The translations under genes were made by a program, and so were the position numbers. 64,000 nucleotides of DNA from Pseudoxanthomonas beigongshangi (GTDB taxonomy: Bacteria > Pseudomonadota > Gammaproteobacteria > Xanthomonadales > Xanthomonadaceae): assembly GCF_016820515.1 (NCBI RefSeq), contig NZ_JADHDV010000007.1, positions 62,001-126,000 of the forward strand. The letters run 5' to 3'. The notes below the pieces were generated by a model that was not told where the DNA came from, ran no database searches, and saw nothing but the letters and a program-made list of their open reading frames with translations. Positions 51,933-61,138 of this stretch are shown piece by piece (the stretch's first letter is position 1; every line of letters starts with the position of its first letter).

Positions 51933-52745
51933 TCATGCGGGACCGGGTGCGCTCATCAATCGGCCATTGCGCCATTCCCGCACGTGCTCGGTGTATCCCG
52001 CGCTGTCCAGATAGCGGAAGATCGAGCGTACGGTGACCACGGGATAGTCGCCTGACAGGCGGGTGGCGACCGGATGGTCGGTGAAGTCGACGTTGGCGGT
52101 GAACAATCCGCCCAGCACGCGCTTGGTGTACGGAACATGGATGGTATCCGGGATGAAACCATCGCCGCGCGCGAAGGCGTACGCCGTGGCGCGGTCGTAT
52201 GCCGGCTTGTCGGCGATCGCGCTGGCCATCATTTCGACCAGCCAGGCGGTCGAGTTCTGATAGTTGCGGCCGCCGGGACGCGCGATCAGGTTGTAACGCG
52301 GATGGTGCAGGCTGTGGCGCGGCAACTGTTGCAGTCGCCCGGCCAGCCGCTGCGCGAAATCCGGCTTGAACCAGACGATGCGCAGATCCTGGTTGACCAG
52401 ATCGTCGGAGAAGAAATTCACCAGCCCCTGCGCGTACAGTCCCGAACGATCGCTGCCGCAGTCGTTGAGCAGGTGCACCACCGTCCAGTGTCCCCGGGGA
52501 TGATCGCGGACGACAAAGCCGGCATGGCTGTAGACCAGACCCTGCTTGGACAGATCCGTACCCACCCGCGCAATCAGTGCCACCGGCGCATCCCTCTGAT
52601 CCAGCGCGGCGGCGGCCAGCAGCGCGGTCTCCGCCGCCGAGGCGACCTTGGCCGGCGACAGTTGTTGCTCCCGGCAATCGTTGCCGGCGTGGGCCGCCAG
52701 CGGCAGGCACAACAGCCACGCGCAGCGCATCAACAGGCGGTTCAT
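51933..52745 (-). CDS. DUF2145 family exported protein
   Basis: A 270-residue protein with a signal peptide (MNRLLMRCAWLLCLPLAAHAG, cleaved near residue 20). The mature protein has VYSHAGFVVRDHPRGHWTVVHLLNDCG near residue 70, which includes conserved His, Asp and Cys residues, and PRYNLIARPGGRNYQNSTAWLVE near 150. These fit DUF2145. Cys and His residues in this arrangement suggest an NlpC/P60-like (papain-fold) peptidase, but I cannot prove it. Located 4 bp downstream of another exported protein gene. Confidence 0.82.
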   Translation of the reverse strand: MNRLLMRCAWLLCLPLAAHAGNDCREQQLSPAKVASAAETALLAAAALDQRDAPVALIARVGTDLSKQGLVYSHAGFVVRDHPRGHWTVVHLLNDCGSDRSGLYAQGLVNFFSDDLVNQDLRIVWFKPDFAQRLAGRLQQLPRHSLHHPRYNLIARPGGRNYQNSTAWLVEMMASAIADKPAYDRATAYAFARGDGFIPDTIHVPYTKRVLGGLFTANVDFTDHPVATRLSGDYPVVTVRSIFRYLDSAGYTEHVREWRNGRLMSAPGPA

Positions 52746-52749
52746 CGGC

Positions 52750-53190
52750 TCAACTCCCGTAGCGATGGCTGTGGATGTGCGGACGGACGCTGTCGTTGGC
52801 GATGAAGCACAGCGTCTCGCCGGCAGCGCTCAGCAGCCAGCCGGTGGCAATGGCGGTCACGCTGATCGCGGTTCCCACCGCGATGCCCAGCCGGCGAACC
52901 GCTTCCACCGACAGGTAGACCACGAACGAGGCGCCGGCGGCGGTGGCCGACACGGTCACCGCCACACTGCCGCCCACGACGGCGACCCCCGACACCACGG
53001 CCGACGCGCCATGCGCCAACGCGTGCACGACGGCCACGGGCACTTCGACGGAAGCGGCGAGGCTGGCCTGCGAGTGCCGGCTGGCGCCATCGGACTGGAC
53101 GGCGGCCAGGGCGGGAACGGCATCGGCGAACAGTGCGGTCGCCAGCAGCAGGGCACGGAAGTACGGGACGGGGGATTTGGACAGGGTCAT
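52750..53190 (-). CDS. Exported protein of unknown function, Ala/Val-rich
   Basis: A 146-residue protein with an N-terminal signal (ALLLATALFADAVPALAAV, cleaved near residue 30). The mature part is Ala/Val/Ser/Gly rich with low sequence complexity (VVSGVAVVGGSVAVTVSATA) and a final SVRPHIHSHRYGS tail. Family not recognised. It ends 4 bp before the DUF2145 gene on the same strand, so the two are probably one operon. The start at 53190 follows a GGAGAC-type ribosome site. Confidence 0.75.
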   Translation of the reverse strand: MTLSKSPVPYFRALLLATALFADAVPALAAVQSDGASRHSQASLAASVEVPVAVVHALAHGASAVVSGVAVVGGSVAVTVSATAAGASFVVYLSVEAVRRLGIAVGTAISVTAIATGWLLSAAGETLCFIANDSVRPHIHSHRYGS

Positions 53191-53298
53191 CGGCAGGTCT
53201 CCTTGCGCAGCGCAAGGTGGGCGCAGACGCCGTCCGGATTCAACTAACTTTGACGAGGTAAGCTTCCGGAGGACGAAAGGTATAGGAATCCGCTACCC

Positions 53299-54042
53299 AT
53301 GGCCGTATCCCTCGAACTGGTCGACGCGCTCAAGCGCTGCCTGCGCGGGCAGGGCATGACCTACCGCGATCTGGCGGCGCAGATGAAGATGAGCGAGGCG
53401 GCGATCAAGCGCATGTTCTCCCGTCGCGCCATGAGCCTGCAGCGGCTGGAGCAGATCTGCGAGGTCCTGGATGTTGGCCTGGCCGAGCTCAGCGCCGAGG
53501 CGTCGCGCGGGCGCAAGCCGATGGTCCAGTTGGAGGCGGCGCAGGAACAGGCGCTGGTGAAGGAGCCCGCGCTGCTGATGGCGCTGTTCCTGACCCTCAA
53601 TCGATGGCGGCAGGAAGATGTGCTGGAACACTTCGGCTTCACCTCCGCCCAGTGGACCGGCCTGCTGGTGAAACTGGATCGCCTCGGCATCATCGAGCTG
53701 ATGCCCGGCAACCGCACGCGCACCCTGACCGCGCGCAACTTCCGGTGGCGCGCCGATGGGCCGATGGAACGCTATTTCCGCCACACCCTGCTGACGGATT
53801 ACTTCGCCGATGCCTTCGACGGCGAGCAGGATGCGTTGCTGCTGCTCAGCGGCAGCCTCAGCATCGAAGGCATCAAGCAATTGCGGCAAAGGCTGGAGGA
53901 AGTGGCGCGCGAGTTCGATGCCCTGTTGGCGCGGGATGCGACCCTGCCGGCGTCCGAGCGCATCGGGGTGAGCCTGGTGCTGGCGCAGAAGCCCTGGCTG
54001 CTCCAGCTCTTCAACCCCTACCGGCGATCGCGCACCGGCTGA
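53299..54042 (+). CDS. XRE-family HTH transcriptional regulator
   Basis: A 247-residue regulator. The N-terminal HTH comprises LKRCLRGQGMTYRDLAAQMKMSEAAIKRMFSRRAM (residues 9-44), a Cro/C1-type domain with LQRLEQICEVLDVGLAEL following. The C-terminal region (about 80-247) is helix-rich and of unknown ligand specificity; FGFTSAQWTGLLVKLDRLGI then MPGNRTRTLTARNF suggests a second regulatory domain. It is divergent from the DUF2145 pair and 214 bp upstream of pckG, so it might control either. Confidence 0.88.
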   Translation: MAVSLELVDALKRCLRGQGMTYRDLAAQMKMSEAAIKRMFSRRAMSLQRLEQICEVLDVGLAELSAEASRGRKPMVQLEAAQEQALVKEPALLMALFLTLNRWRQEDVLEHFGFTSAQWTGLLVKLDRLGIIELMPGNRTRTLTARNFRWRADGPMERYFRHTLLTDYFADAFDGEQDALLLLSGSLSIEGIKQLRQRLEEVAREFDALLARDATLPASERIGVSLVLAQKPWLLQLFNPYRRSRTG

Positions 54043-54220
54043 GCCCGCCCCCGGAACTCCTGGCCTGCCGCGAGGGGGAGCCTGCCGGCGCCGCGTCTAC
54101 ATATGTATGTGGACCGCTGCCTCTGACGCCGATTCCGGGAGGCCCGGGCGTGCCCTCCGGGACAAGTCCTGACCTTCCTGAATCCGATTCGGCGTTCTCC
54201 TCGTCATCGGGACCGGACAT

Positions 54221-54242
54221 TGGTATCATTTTGGTCTCATTT
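54221..54242 (+). promoter_or_regulatory. Tandem 11-mer direct repeat upstream of pckG
   Basis: TGGTATCATTT (54221-54231) is followed immediately by TGGTCTCATTT (54232-54242), 10 of 11 identical, ending 14 bp before the pckG ATG. Such tandem 11-mers might form a binding site on one DNA face; the regulator is unknown. The rest of the 214-bp gap holds GC-rich inverted repeats but no gene. Confidence 0.4.
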
Positions 54243-54256
54243 TTCGAGGGCACGGC

Positions 54257-56044
54257 ATGAACGCAGCGGTCGACGTTTTCAAATCGCAGGACTCCCAGGG
54301 GTGCAGGCTGGATGCGCTGAACGCCTGGGTCGCGGAAGTCGCCGCGCTGACCCAGCCCGACCACATCCATTGGTGCGATGGCAGCGATGCCGAAAACGCC
54401 GCGCTCATCGCCCGCATGCAGGCCGACGGCACCCTGCTGCCGCTCAACCGCGAAACCGATCCGCACAGCTGGCTGCACCGTTCCAGCCCCAGCGACGTGG
54501 CGCGGGTCGAGCATCTGACTTTCGTCTGCACCCCGGAGCGCGACGACGCCGGCCCGAACAACCACTGGATGGCGCCGGCCGAGGCACACGCCAAGATGGA
54601 CGCGCTGTTCGCCGGCTGCATGCGCGGTCGCACCCTGTACGTGGTGCCGTATTGCATGGGCCCGATCGATTCACCGCTGGCGCGTTGCGGTGTGGAAATC
54701 ACCGACTCGCCCTACGTGGTCGCCAACATGCGCATCATGACCCGCATGGGCGCGGCGGCACTGGCGCGGATCGAACGCGAGGGCAGCTTCGTCAAGGGCC
54801 TGCACTCGATCGGCGAACTGGATCCGGAGCGCCGCTTCATCATGCATTTCCCGGAAGAGTTGACCATCAAGAGCTACGGCTCCGGCTACGGCGGCAACGC
54901 GCTGCTCGGCAAGAAGTGCCACGCGCTGCGCATCGCCTCGCACCAGGCACGCCAGGAAGGCTGGCTGGCCGAGCACATGCTGATCGTCGGCATCGAGAAC
55001 CCGCAGGGCCAGACCCACTATGTCGCCGCCGCGTTCCCTTCCGCCTGCGGCAAGACCAACCTGGCCATGCTGATTCCGCCGGAGGGCTACCGCCAGGCCG
55101 GCTGGAAGGTGTGGACCGTCGGCGACGACATCTGCTGGATGCGTCCGGGCGCCGATGGCCGGCTGTACGCCATCAATCCGGAAGCCGGCTTCTTCGGCGT
55201 CGCTCCGGGCACCTCGGACAGTTCCAACCCTAACGCGCTGGCCACCATCAGTCACCACACCATCTTCACCAACGTCGCGGTGACCGACGAGCAGGAACCG
55301 TGGTGGGAAGGCCTGGACGGACGCACGCCGGCGCTGGACTGGCAGGGACGCCCGTACGATCCCGCCAACGGCCCGGCCGCGCATCCGAACTCGCGCTTCA
55401 CCGTGTCCGCCCGCCAGTGCCCCAGCTACTCGCCGCGCGCCGAAGATCCGCAGGGCGTCCCGATTTCGGCGATCGTGTTCGGTGGCCGCCGGGCATCGCT
55501 GGTTCCGCTGGTGTTCGAAGCCCGCGACTGGCCCCATGGCGTCCTGGTCGGCGCCGCGATGGGGTCGGAAACCACCGCCGCCGCCACCGGCGCGGTTGGC
55601 GTGATGCGTCGCGACCCGATGGCGATGAAACCGTTCTGCGGCTACAACTTCGCCGACTACTTCGCCCATTGGCTGTCGTTCGACCAGCCCGGCGCGAAGC
55701 TGCCCAAGATTTTCCACGTCAACTGGTTCCGCAAGGGCGACGACGGCAAATTCCTATGGCCGGGTTTCGGCGAGAACCTGCGCGTGCTGGAGTGGATGAT
55801 CAAGCGGGTGGAAGGGCAGGCGGACGCTGTGGAAACGCCGATCGGCCATCTCCCGCGGCCCGCTGACCTCAATCTCGAAGGCGTGGCGCTTTCGCAGGAA
55901 GCCGAGGCCAAGCTGTTCGGCTTCGACCGGGACGGCTGGCGGTCCGAGGTGGAAAGTATCGGGGCCTATCTGGAGGAGTTCGGTGGGAGGATGCCGGGGG
56001 CGTTGAAGGGTGAGCAGGAGCGCATTGCCAGCCAGTTGGGTTAA
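54257..56044 (+). CDS. pckG: Phosphoenolpyruvate carboxykinase (GTP)
   Basis: Converts oxaloacetate and GTP to PEP and CO2, the gluconeogenic step, in the cytosol. The 595-residue protein fits the GTP-dependent family in length. The GTP-binding P-loop is AFPSACGKTNLAMLIPP near residue 262, with the reactive Cys typical of GTP-PEPCK in the P-loop; KKCHALRIASHQARQEGW near 215, WTVGDDICWMRPG near 287 and FGGRRASLVPL near 405 are family blocks. A terminator follows at 56065. It is the gluconeogenic counterpart of ppc at the window start. Confidence 0.97.
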   Translation: MNAAVDVFKSQDSQGCRLDALNAWVAEVAALTQPDHIHWCDGSDAENAALIARMQADGTLLPLNRETDPHSWLHRSSPSDVARVEHLTFVCTPERDDAGPNNHWMAPAEAHAKMDALFAGCMRGRTLYVVPYCMGPIDSPLARCGVEITDSPYVVANMRIMTRMGAAALARIEREGSFVKGLHSIGELDPERRFIMHFPEELTIKSYGSGYGGNALLGKKCHALRIASHQARQEGWLAEHMLIVGIENPQGQTHYVAAAFPSACGKTNLAMLIPPEGYRQAGWKVWTVGDDICWMRPGADGRLYAINPEAGFFGVAPGTSDSSNPNALATISHHTIFTNVAVTDEQEPWWEGLDGRTPALDWQGRPYDPANGPAAHPNSRFTVSARQCPSYSPRAEDPQGVPISAIVFGGRRASLVPLVFEARDWPHGVLVGAAMGSETTAAATGAVGVMRRDPMAMKPFCGYNFADYFAHWLSFDQPGAKLPKIFHVNWFRKGDDGKFLWPGFGENLRVLEWMIKRVEGQADAVETPIGHLPRPADLNLEGVALSQEAEAKLFGFDRDGWRSEVESIGAYLEEFGGRMPGALKGEQERIASQLG

Positions 56045-56064
56045 ATCTGACCTTCGTCCAACGG

Positions 56065-56096
56065 AAACGGCTGCTTCTGCAGCCGTTTTCTGTTTC
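56065..56096 (+). terminator. Rho-independent terminator of pckG
   Basis: AAACGGCTGC (56065-56074) and GCAGCCGTTT (56079-56088) form a perfect 10-bp stem with a UUCU loop, followed by TCTGTTTCT. It begins 21 bp after the stop codon. Confidence 0.9.
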
Positions 56097-56204
56097 TGGT
56101 GGCGCTGAATGCGGGATGCCACAAACGTATTTTTACTTACAGTTCATCAAAATGAATAGGGCAAGTGTTTGATTTATAAGGGCGCATAACTCTTTCTTAA
56201 TAAA

Positions 56205-56308
56205 GAAATTTGCGTTACTCTTGGGTTCACAGGCTATGTGAGGCCTGTCACTTCGGATTCCGGCGCCGCGTTGGCACCGGCCGTTTACAACTCAAGAGAG
56301 AGAGACAA
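56205..56308 (+). promoter_or_regulatory. 5' leader of the first Oar-like receptor, with conserved hairpin
   Basis: The region upstream of the receptor ATG aligns with the region upstream of the second receptor (61139-61246). A GTTA(C/T)TCT(T/C)G(G/A)GTT block precedes a hairpin ACAGGC/GCCTGT at 56229-56248, then CTTCGGA, and a GA-rich CAAGAGAGAGAGACAA ribosome-binding tract ends at the ATG. AT-rich DNA at 56120-56205 probably holds the promoter. Confidence 0.55.
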
Positions 56309-59300
56309 ATGGGTTCCAGTTACTTGTCGAAAGGCATCAAGCGCACGGCCCTGAGCCTGGCCCTGGGTGCCTGCTTCGTGGGTGGGGTACAGGCGCAGTC
56401 GAACTCGGCCGGTGCCATCACCGGTCGCGCCGTCGACGGCGACACCATCACCATCGTCAGCCCGGACACCGGATTCACCCGCACCATCAACGTCAGCGGC
56501 GACGGCAGCTATCGTTTCTCCGCGCTGCCGACCGGTAAGTACACGATCACCCGCAAGGCTGCGGACGGCGCTTCGTCCAGCCGCGATATCACCGTGACGG
56601 TGGGTACGGCCGCGAATGTGGATTTCGCCCGTGCGGCCGCCGCTTCGGGTGGTGCCACCACGTTGGATGCAGTGCAGGTCGTCGGCACCAATGCCATCAA
56701 CCCGATCGACGTGTCCTCCGTGGAATCCACCACGGTGCTGACCGCTGAACAGATTGCCAAGATTCCGGTTGCCCGCAACATCACTGGCGTCGCGCTGCTG
56801 GCTCCCGGCACCATCAAGGGTGATGCCGCGTTCGGAAACCTGGCGTCGTTCGGCGGATCTTCGGTGTCGGAGAACCAGTATTACGTCAACGGCTTCAACA
56901 TCACCAATACCTTCAAGAACCTCAATTTCGCGCAGATCCCCTTTGAGGCGATCGCCGAGCAGCAGGTCAAGACCGGCGGCTACGGTGCCGAATTCGGTCG
57001 TTCCACCGGTGGTGTGATCAACCTGATCACCAAGCGTGGTTCGAACGAGTTCCACGCCGGCGGCAACATCTTCTGGGAACCGGAATCGCTGCGCGAGAGC
57101 ACGCCGAACCTGTACTACCGCAATGGTCGACTGGTTTCGGATAATTCCAAGGATCTGGGCTGGGCCGCGACCGCTTCGGTCTGGGCCAGCGGCGCGCTGG
57201 TGAAGGACAAGCTGTTCGCCTATGCGCTGCTGCAGTATGGCCGCACCGACGAAGCCGCCTATCCGAATGTGCTGAGCGGCGGCAAGAACACCCAGGAAGA
57301 GCAGAAGTCGCCGTCCTGGCTGGTCAAGCTGGACTGGAACATCACCGATGACCACCTGCTGGCGCTGACTGCGTTCTCGGACAAGCGCAAGACCAACACC
57401 GCGTATTACTACACGACCTTCGAAGGTGATTCGGTCAAGCCGAATCGTGGTACCTATCTGGGCACGCTGCATGAAGAAGATGGCGGCGAGAACTATGCGC
57501 TGAAGTACACCGGCTACCTGAGTGAAAATTTCACCTTGACGGCGCTCGCGGGCCACGGTGAATTCTCGCGTTCGAACCACGCCATCCAGGCCGACGGCAG
57601 CCGCATCTCCTATGACGGCAATCTCAACAGCGTGGTGGGCGGTTGCCCGATCGTGCGTGACAACCGTCCCAGCGCCCGCAAGGATGCCACCGGCATCTAC
57701 TCCGGTTGCGACTTTGCGACCTCCCTGAACCGCTCCGATGCCAAGGACACTCGCGACCAGTTCCGCATCGACGCCGAATGGTTGCTGGGCGATCACGTGG
57801 TCAAGTTCGGTTACGACCTGGACGACTTCGAGACGGTGGATGGCACTGCGTATTCGGGCAACTACTACTACCAGTACAACAACAACCCGAACACCGGAAA
57901 CGATTTCGTTCGCCGCATCAACATCCGCCAAGGTTCGACGGTGAAGGTCGAGCAGCGTGCGTTCTATGTGGAAGATACCTGGAACGTCACCGACAATTTC
58001 CTGGTCTACGGTGGCTTGCGCTGGGACAGCTTCGAGAACAAGAACGGACTGGGCCAGAGCTACGTCAAGATCGACAATCAGTTCGCTCCCCGCCTTGGCT
58101 TCTCGTGGGACGTGAATGGTGATTCGTCCTTCAAGATCTTCGGTAATGCCGGTCGTTTCGCTCTGCCACTGACCGCGAACGTTGCCGTCCGTGGGGCGAG
58201 CGCGTCGATCTACGAGATGCAGGACTTCATCTACACGGGTGTCGATCCGGTTACGGGCGTGCCCATCAACATGACGCCGGGTGGCGGCCCGTTGGTGGAA
58301 CCCTATTATGCGAATGGCGAAACCGGTCAGAACAAGAACCCGGCCTCCATCGCGTCGACCAACCTGAAGCCGATGTATCAGGATGAATTCATCCTCGGCT
58401 TCCAGGCCCAGATCACCGAGCACCTGTCCGCCGGTGTTCGCGGTGTCTACCGTGAGCTCAAGCGTGCGATCGACGATACCTGCGACATCCGTCCGATCGA
58501 GGATTGGGCTGAAGCGAACGGGTATACGGACGTGGCCGTCGGCAATCCGTCGTTCCCGTACTGCCGCCTGTACAACCCCGGCAGCGATGGCATCTGGAAC
58601 ATCGACGTTGATGGCGACGGCACCACCGAGCGCGTCTCCATCGCCGCGAACGCGTTGGGCCCGGAAGCCAAGCGTACCTACTCCGCACTGGAGTTCTTCT
58701 GGGAAGGCGCGTGGGACAAGTTCTTCCTGCAGGGTTCCTACACCTACGGCAAGAGCAAGGGCAACACCGAAGGCGGCGTGAAGTCCGACATCGGCCAGGG
58801 TGATACCGGCACCACGCAGGACTTCGACTATCCGGAGCTGATGCTGGGTTCTTTCGGTTACCTGCCGAACGACCGTCGCCACACCCTGAAGATGTTCGGC
58901 AACTGGGACATCACGGATGAGTGGTCCGTGGGTGGCAACCTGCTGGTCCAGTCGGGACGTCCGATCAACTGTTTCGGTGTCTACGGCGACGACCCGGTCG
59001 GCTACCGCGCGGCGTACTTCTCCTGCGATCCGATTGGCCAGCATGGCGGTACCACCGTCGTGGACCGCGGCACCGCCGGACGCACCTCGTGGACGACGAC
59101 CTTCGACCTCAATGTCGCCTATCGTCCGGCATTCGCCGACGGCAAGCTTGCCTTCAAGGTCGACGTGTTCAACGTGTTCAACGCGGACAAGGCCATCGCG
59201 GTCAACGAGGAAGGCGAGAACGACGCGGGTGACCCGATCGTGCAGACCGAAACCTACAAGACCCCGCTGTCCTGGCAGACCCCGCGCTCGGTCCGCTTCA

Positions 59301-59320
59301 TGGTGCAGTACGACTTCTAA
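56309..59320 (+). CDS. Oar-like TonB-dependent receptor (carboxypeptidase-regulatory-like N-domain)
   Basis: A 1003-residue outer-membrane receptor. MGSSYLSKGIKRTALS starts the signal peptide (GACFVGGVQAQ, cleaved near residue 29). A carboxypeptidase regulatory-like beta-sandwich follows (AGAITGRAVDGDTITIVS near 32), then the plug (TTVLTAEQIAKIPVARN near 145, GGVINLITKRGSNEFHAGG near 233) and a long barrel ending PRSVRFMVQYDF. Extracellular-loop candidate DVDGDGTTE near residue 770 resembles a Ca2+-binding DxDxDG loop. The start at 56309 is fixed by the signal peptide and shared leader. The paralogue at 61247 is similar throughout. Substrate likely a polymer or peptide, unproven. Confidence 0.94.
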   Translation: MGSSYLSKGIKRTALSLALGACFVGGVQAQSNSAGAITGRAVDGDTITIVSPDTGFTRTINVSGDGSYRFSALPTGKYTITRKAADGASSSRDITVTVGTAANVDFARAAAASGGATTLDAVQVVGTNAINPIDVSSVESTTVLTAEQIAKIPVARNITGVALLAPGTIKGDAAFGNLASFGGSSVSENQYYVNGFNITNTFKNLNFAQIPFEAIAEQQVKTGGYGAEFGRSTGGVINLITKRGSNEFHAGGNIFWEPESLRESTPNLYYRNGRLVSDNSKDLGWAATASVWASGALVKDKLFAYALLQYGRTDEAAYPNVLSGGKNTQEEQKSPSWLVKLDWNITDDHLLALTAFSDKRKTNTAYYYTTFEGDSVKPNRGTYLGTLHEEDGGENYALKYTGYLSENFTLTALAGHGEFSRSNHAIQADGSRISYDGNLNSVVGGCPIVRDNRPSARKDATGIYSGCDFATSLNRSDAKDTRDQFRIDAEWLLGDHVVKFGYDLDDFETVDGTAYSGNYYYQYNNNPNTGNDFVRRINIRQGSTVKVEQRAFYVEDTWNVTDNFLVYGGLRWDSFENKNGLGQSYVKIDNQFAPRLGFSWDVNGDSSFKIFGNAGRFALPLTANVAVRGASASIYEMQDFIYTGVDPVTGVPINMTPGGGPLVEPYYANGETGQNKNPASIASTNLKPMYQDEFILGFQAQITEHLSAGVRGVYRELKRAIDDTCDIRPIEDWAEANGYTDVAVGNPSFPYCRLYNPGSDGIWNIDVDGDGTTERVSIAANALGPEAKRTYSALEFFWEGAWDKFFLQGSYTYGKSKGNTEGGVKSDIGQGDTGTTQDFDYPELMLGSFGYLPNDRRHTLKMFGNWDITDEWSVGGNLLVQSGRPINCFGVYGDDPVGYRAAYFSCDPIGQHGGTTVVDRGTAGRTSWTTTFDLNVAYRPAFADGKLAFKVDVFNVFNADKAIAVNEEGENDAGDPIVQTETYKTPLSWQTPRSVRFMVQYDF

Positions 59321-59347
59321 GCAATATCGGGAAGTCAGCGTGAAAGA

Positions 59348-59379
59348 GACGGCCGCCCTTGGGCGGCCGTCTTGTTTTT
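59348..59379 (+). terminator. Rho-independent terminator of the first Oar-like receptor
   Basis: GACGGCCGCCC (59348-59358) pairs with GGGCGGCCGTC (59361-59371), an 11-bp GC-rich stem, followed by TTGTTTTTG. It lies 28 bp after the receptor stop, so the sulfotransferase gene needs its own promoter or read-through. Confidence 0.88.
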
Positions 59380-59415
59380 GCACTATCCTTTTTGCTTTGC
59401 CCCTCGGAGCCCAGT

Positions 59416-60996
59416 GTGCAAAATCCCGACATCGGTGCCTACGTCCAGCGTGGCCGCCAGGCAATGATGGAACGTCGTTTCGACGATGCACGCGAGATCT
59501 ACCAGCAGATTCTCGCGCTGGATCCCGCGCAACCGCGTGCTTGGCTGGCGTTGTCCGCGTTGGCCCAGAGCCAAGGCGATTTCCGTGAATCGGTGCGCGC
59601 GGTCCGTTCTGCCGTACCTGCCTGGAAGCGAAGCGGAAGCCAGCAGTTCATCACCGAACTGAGCATGCGGTTGCTCGTGCTGGGAGAGTACAAGGAAGCG
59701 AGGGATCTCATTTCATCGGCCGACTGGTCCGATCCGATTGTCCTGCGCTACAGCATGGGCCTCGTGCAGTATCTTGGTCTGGCCGAGGCACACCAGGAAG
59801 CGTTGGATCTGGCGGACTACGCAATTTCCAAGGCGGGGAACCCGCCGGCGGCGCTCCTGCTGGCTCGCGCAAACGCACTGAGGTATCTGGGACGTATGCA
59901 AGAGGCAACGGAAGCCTATGAGCGCTGCATCGCGCTGGATCCCTTGAATGCGGAAGCGCACTGGACGCTCGCGCACCATGCCGTCGACAACACGCCGGGA
60001 GGACGGCTACCCCGGATAAGGAAGGCGATATCGCATACTCAGCCATCATCCGAAGATGCCATCTATCTTCACTACGCGTTGTTCAAGGAATTGGATGATG
60101 CGGGTAATGTCGAGGACGCCTGGCGGGCATTGCGAACGGGATCCACCATGAAGCGGGCAAGGCTACGGTATGAGGACGCAGCCTGGGCAACCAGCTTCGA
60201 AAAGCTCCGGCAGGTCTGCGACAAGGGATTCCTTCATGGGACACAAGCGCCGCAGGAAAATGGGCATTTCCAACACACGCCTATCTTCATCGTAGGCTTG
60301 CCGCGCAGCGGAACTACTTTGCTCGAGCGGATGCTTGGCAATCATCCCGGTGTCGTGTCCGCCGGTGAGCTGAATGATTTCCCATCGCAGTTGGCGTGGG
60401 AAATCAATGCCTTCATCGGCGAACTGCCTGGACCGGAAGCGCTGAACGCCTACCGCGATTTGAACTATGCGTCGCTGGGGAGCGGCTATCTGCGACGAAC
60501 GGGTTGGCGCGTGCGGGACGCGGATTTTCTGGTTGACAAGCTGCCTAACAACTTCATCAATGCAGGCTTCATCCACAAGGCGCTGCCCAATGCCAAGATC
60601 ATCTGTCTCCGGCGCGGTGTGGCGGACAGCTGTTTCTCGACATTCAAGCACCTCTTTTCGGGAACCGCATATCCCTTCAGTTACGACATTGCAGAGATGA
60701 TCGCGCATTATCGGCGTTTCGATCAGCTGGCGAATCATTGGCAGGAAGTCATGCCGAGTGCGTTTCTCTGCGTGGACTACGAGCGCTTGGTCAACGACAC
60801 GGATGACGCTCTTCGCCAAGTGTCTGATTTCTGCGGCCTTCAAGACCATGCAGGCCTCGCCGCAGTGGAAAGGAATACCTCGCCTTCGGCGACTGCGAGC
60901 ACTTCCCAGGTTCGCGACCAGGTGCATACCCGCAACATCGGCAGCTGGTTGCGTTATCAGGAGCACTTGGGCGAGTTGATGGACGCCGTCTCGTGA
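59416..60996 (+). CDS. TPR-containing sulfotransferase family protein
   Basis: A 526-residue protein, start assigned to GTG at 59416 (VQNPDIGAYVQRG) with CGGAG 8-12 bp upstream; the reading frame opens further upstream with no coding character. Residues about 1-230 are TPR-like repeats (GRQAMMERRFDDAREIYQQI, ALLLARANALRYLGRMQEAT). The C-terminal sulfotransferase domain begins IFIVGLPRSGTTLLERML near residue 292, the 5'-phosphosulfate-binding loop of PAPS-dependent enzymes, and includes AKIICLRRGVADSCFSTFKH, typical of the 3'-phosphate-binding region. It lies between two receptor paralogues. The sulfate acceptor is unknown. Confidence 0.87.
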   Translation: MQNPDIGAYVQRGRQAMMERRFDDAREIYQQILALDPAQPRAWLALSALAQSQGDFRESVRAVRSAVPAWKRSGSQQFITELSMRLLVLGEYKEARDLISSADWSDPIVLRYSMGLVQYLGLAEAHQEALDLADYAISKAGNPPAALLLARANALRYLGRMQEATEAYERCIALDPLNAEAHWTLAHHAVDNTPGGRLPRIRKAISHTQPSSEDAIYLHYALFKELDDAGNVEDAWRALRTGSTMKRARLRYEDAAWATSFEKLRQVCDKGFLHGTQAPQENGHFQHTPIFIVGLPRSGTTLLERMLGNHPGVVSAGELNDFPSQLAWEINAFIGELPGPEALNAYRDLNYASLGSGYLRRTGWRVRDADFLVDKLPNNFINAGFIHKALPNAKIICLRRGVADSCFSTFKHLFSGTAYPFSYDIAEMIAHYRRFDQLANHWQEVMPSAFLCVDYERLVNDTDDALRQVSDFCGLQDHAGLAAVERNTSPSATASTSQVRDQVHTRNIGSWLRYQEHLGELMDAVS

Positions 60997-61138
60997 TGGA
61001 CCGCGCTGATCGTAGGGTGTCCGGTGGACTAGGCGGCCGCGGTCTTTCGCCGCGTAGTCATTACGGCTTTGTTGCTAACTATTTGAAAAATATTGGTTTG
61101 TTGTCGTAAAAGTGTAATTTCTGTTCTGCTCCCAAGCG

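Noticed and set aside
56285-59491. 1068-codon minus-strand open frame
   Set aside because: Antisense to the Oar-like receptor; the translation has no family features and arises from the receptor's codon bias.
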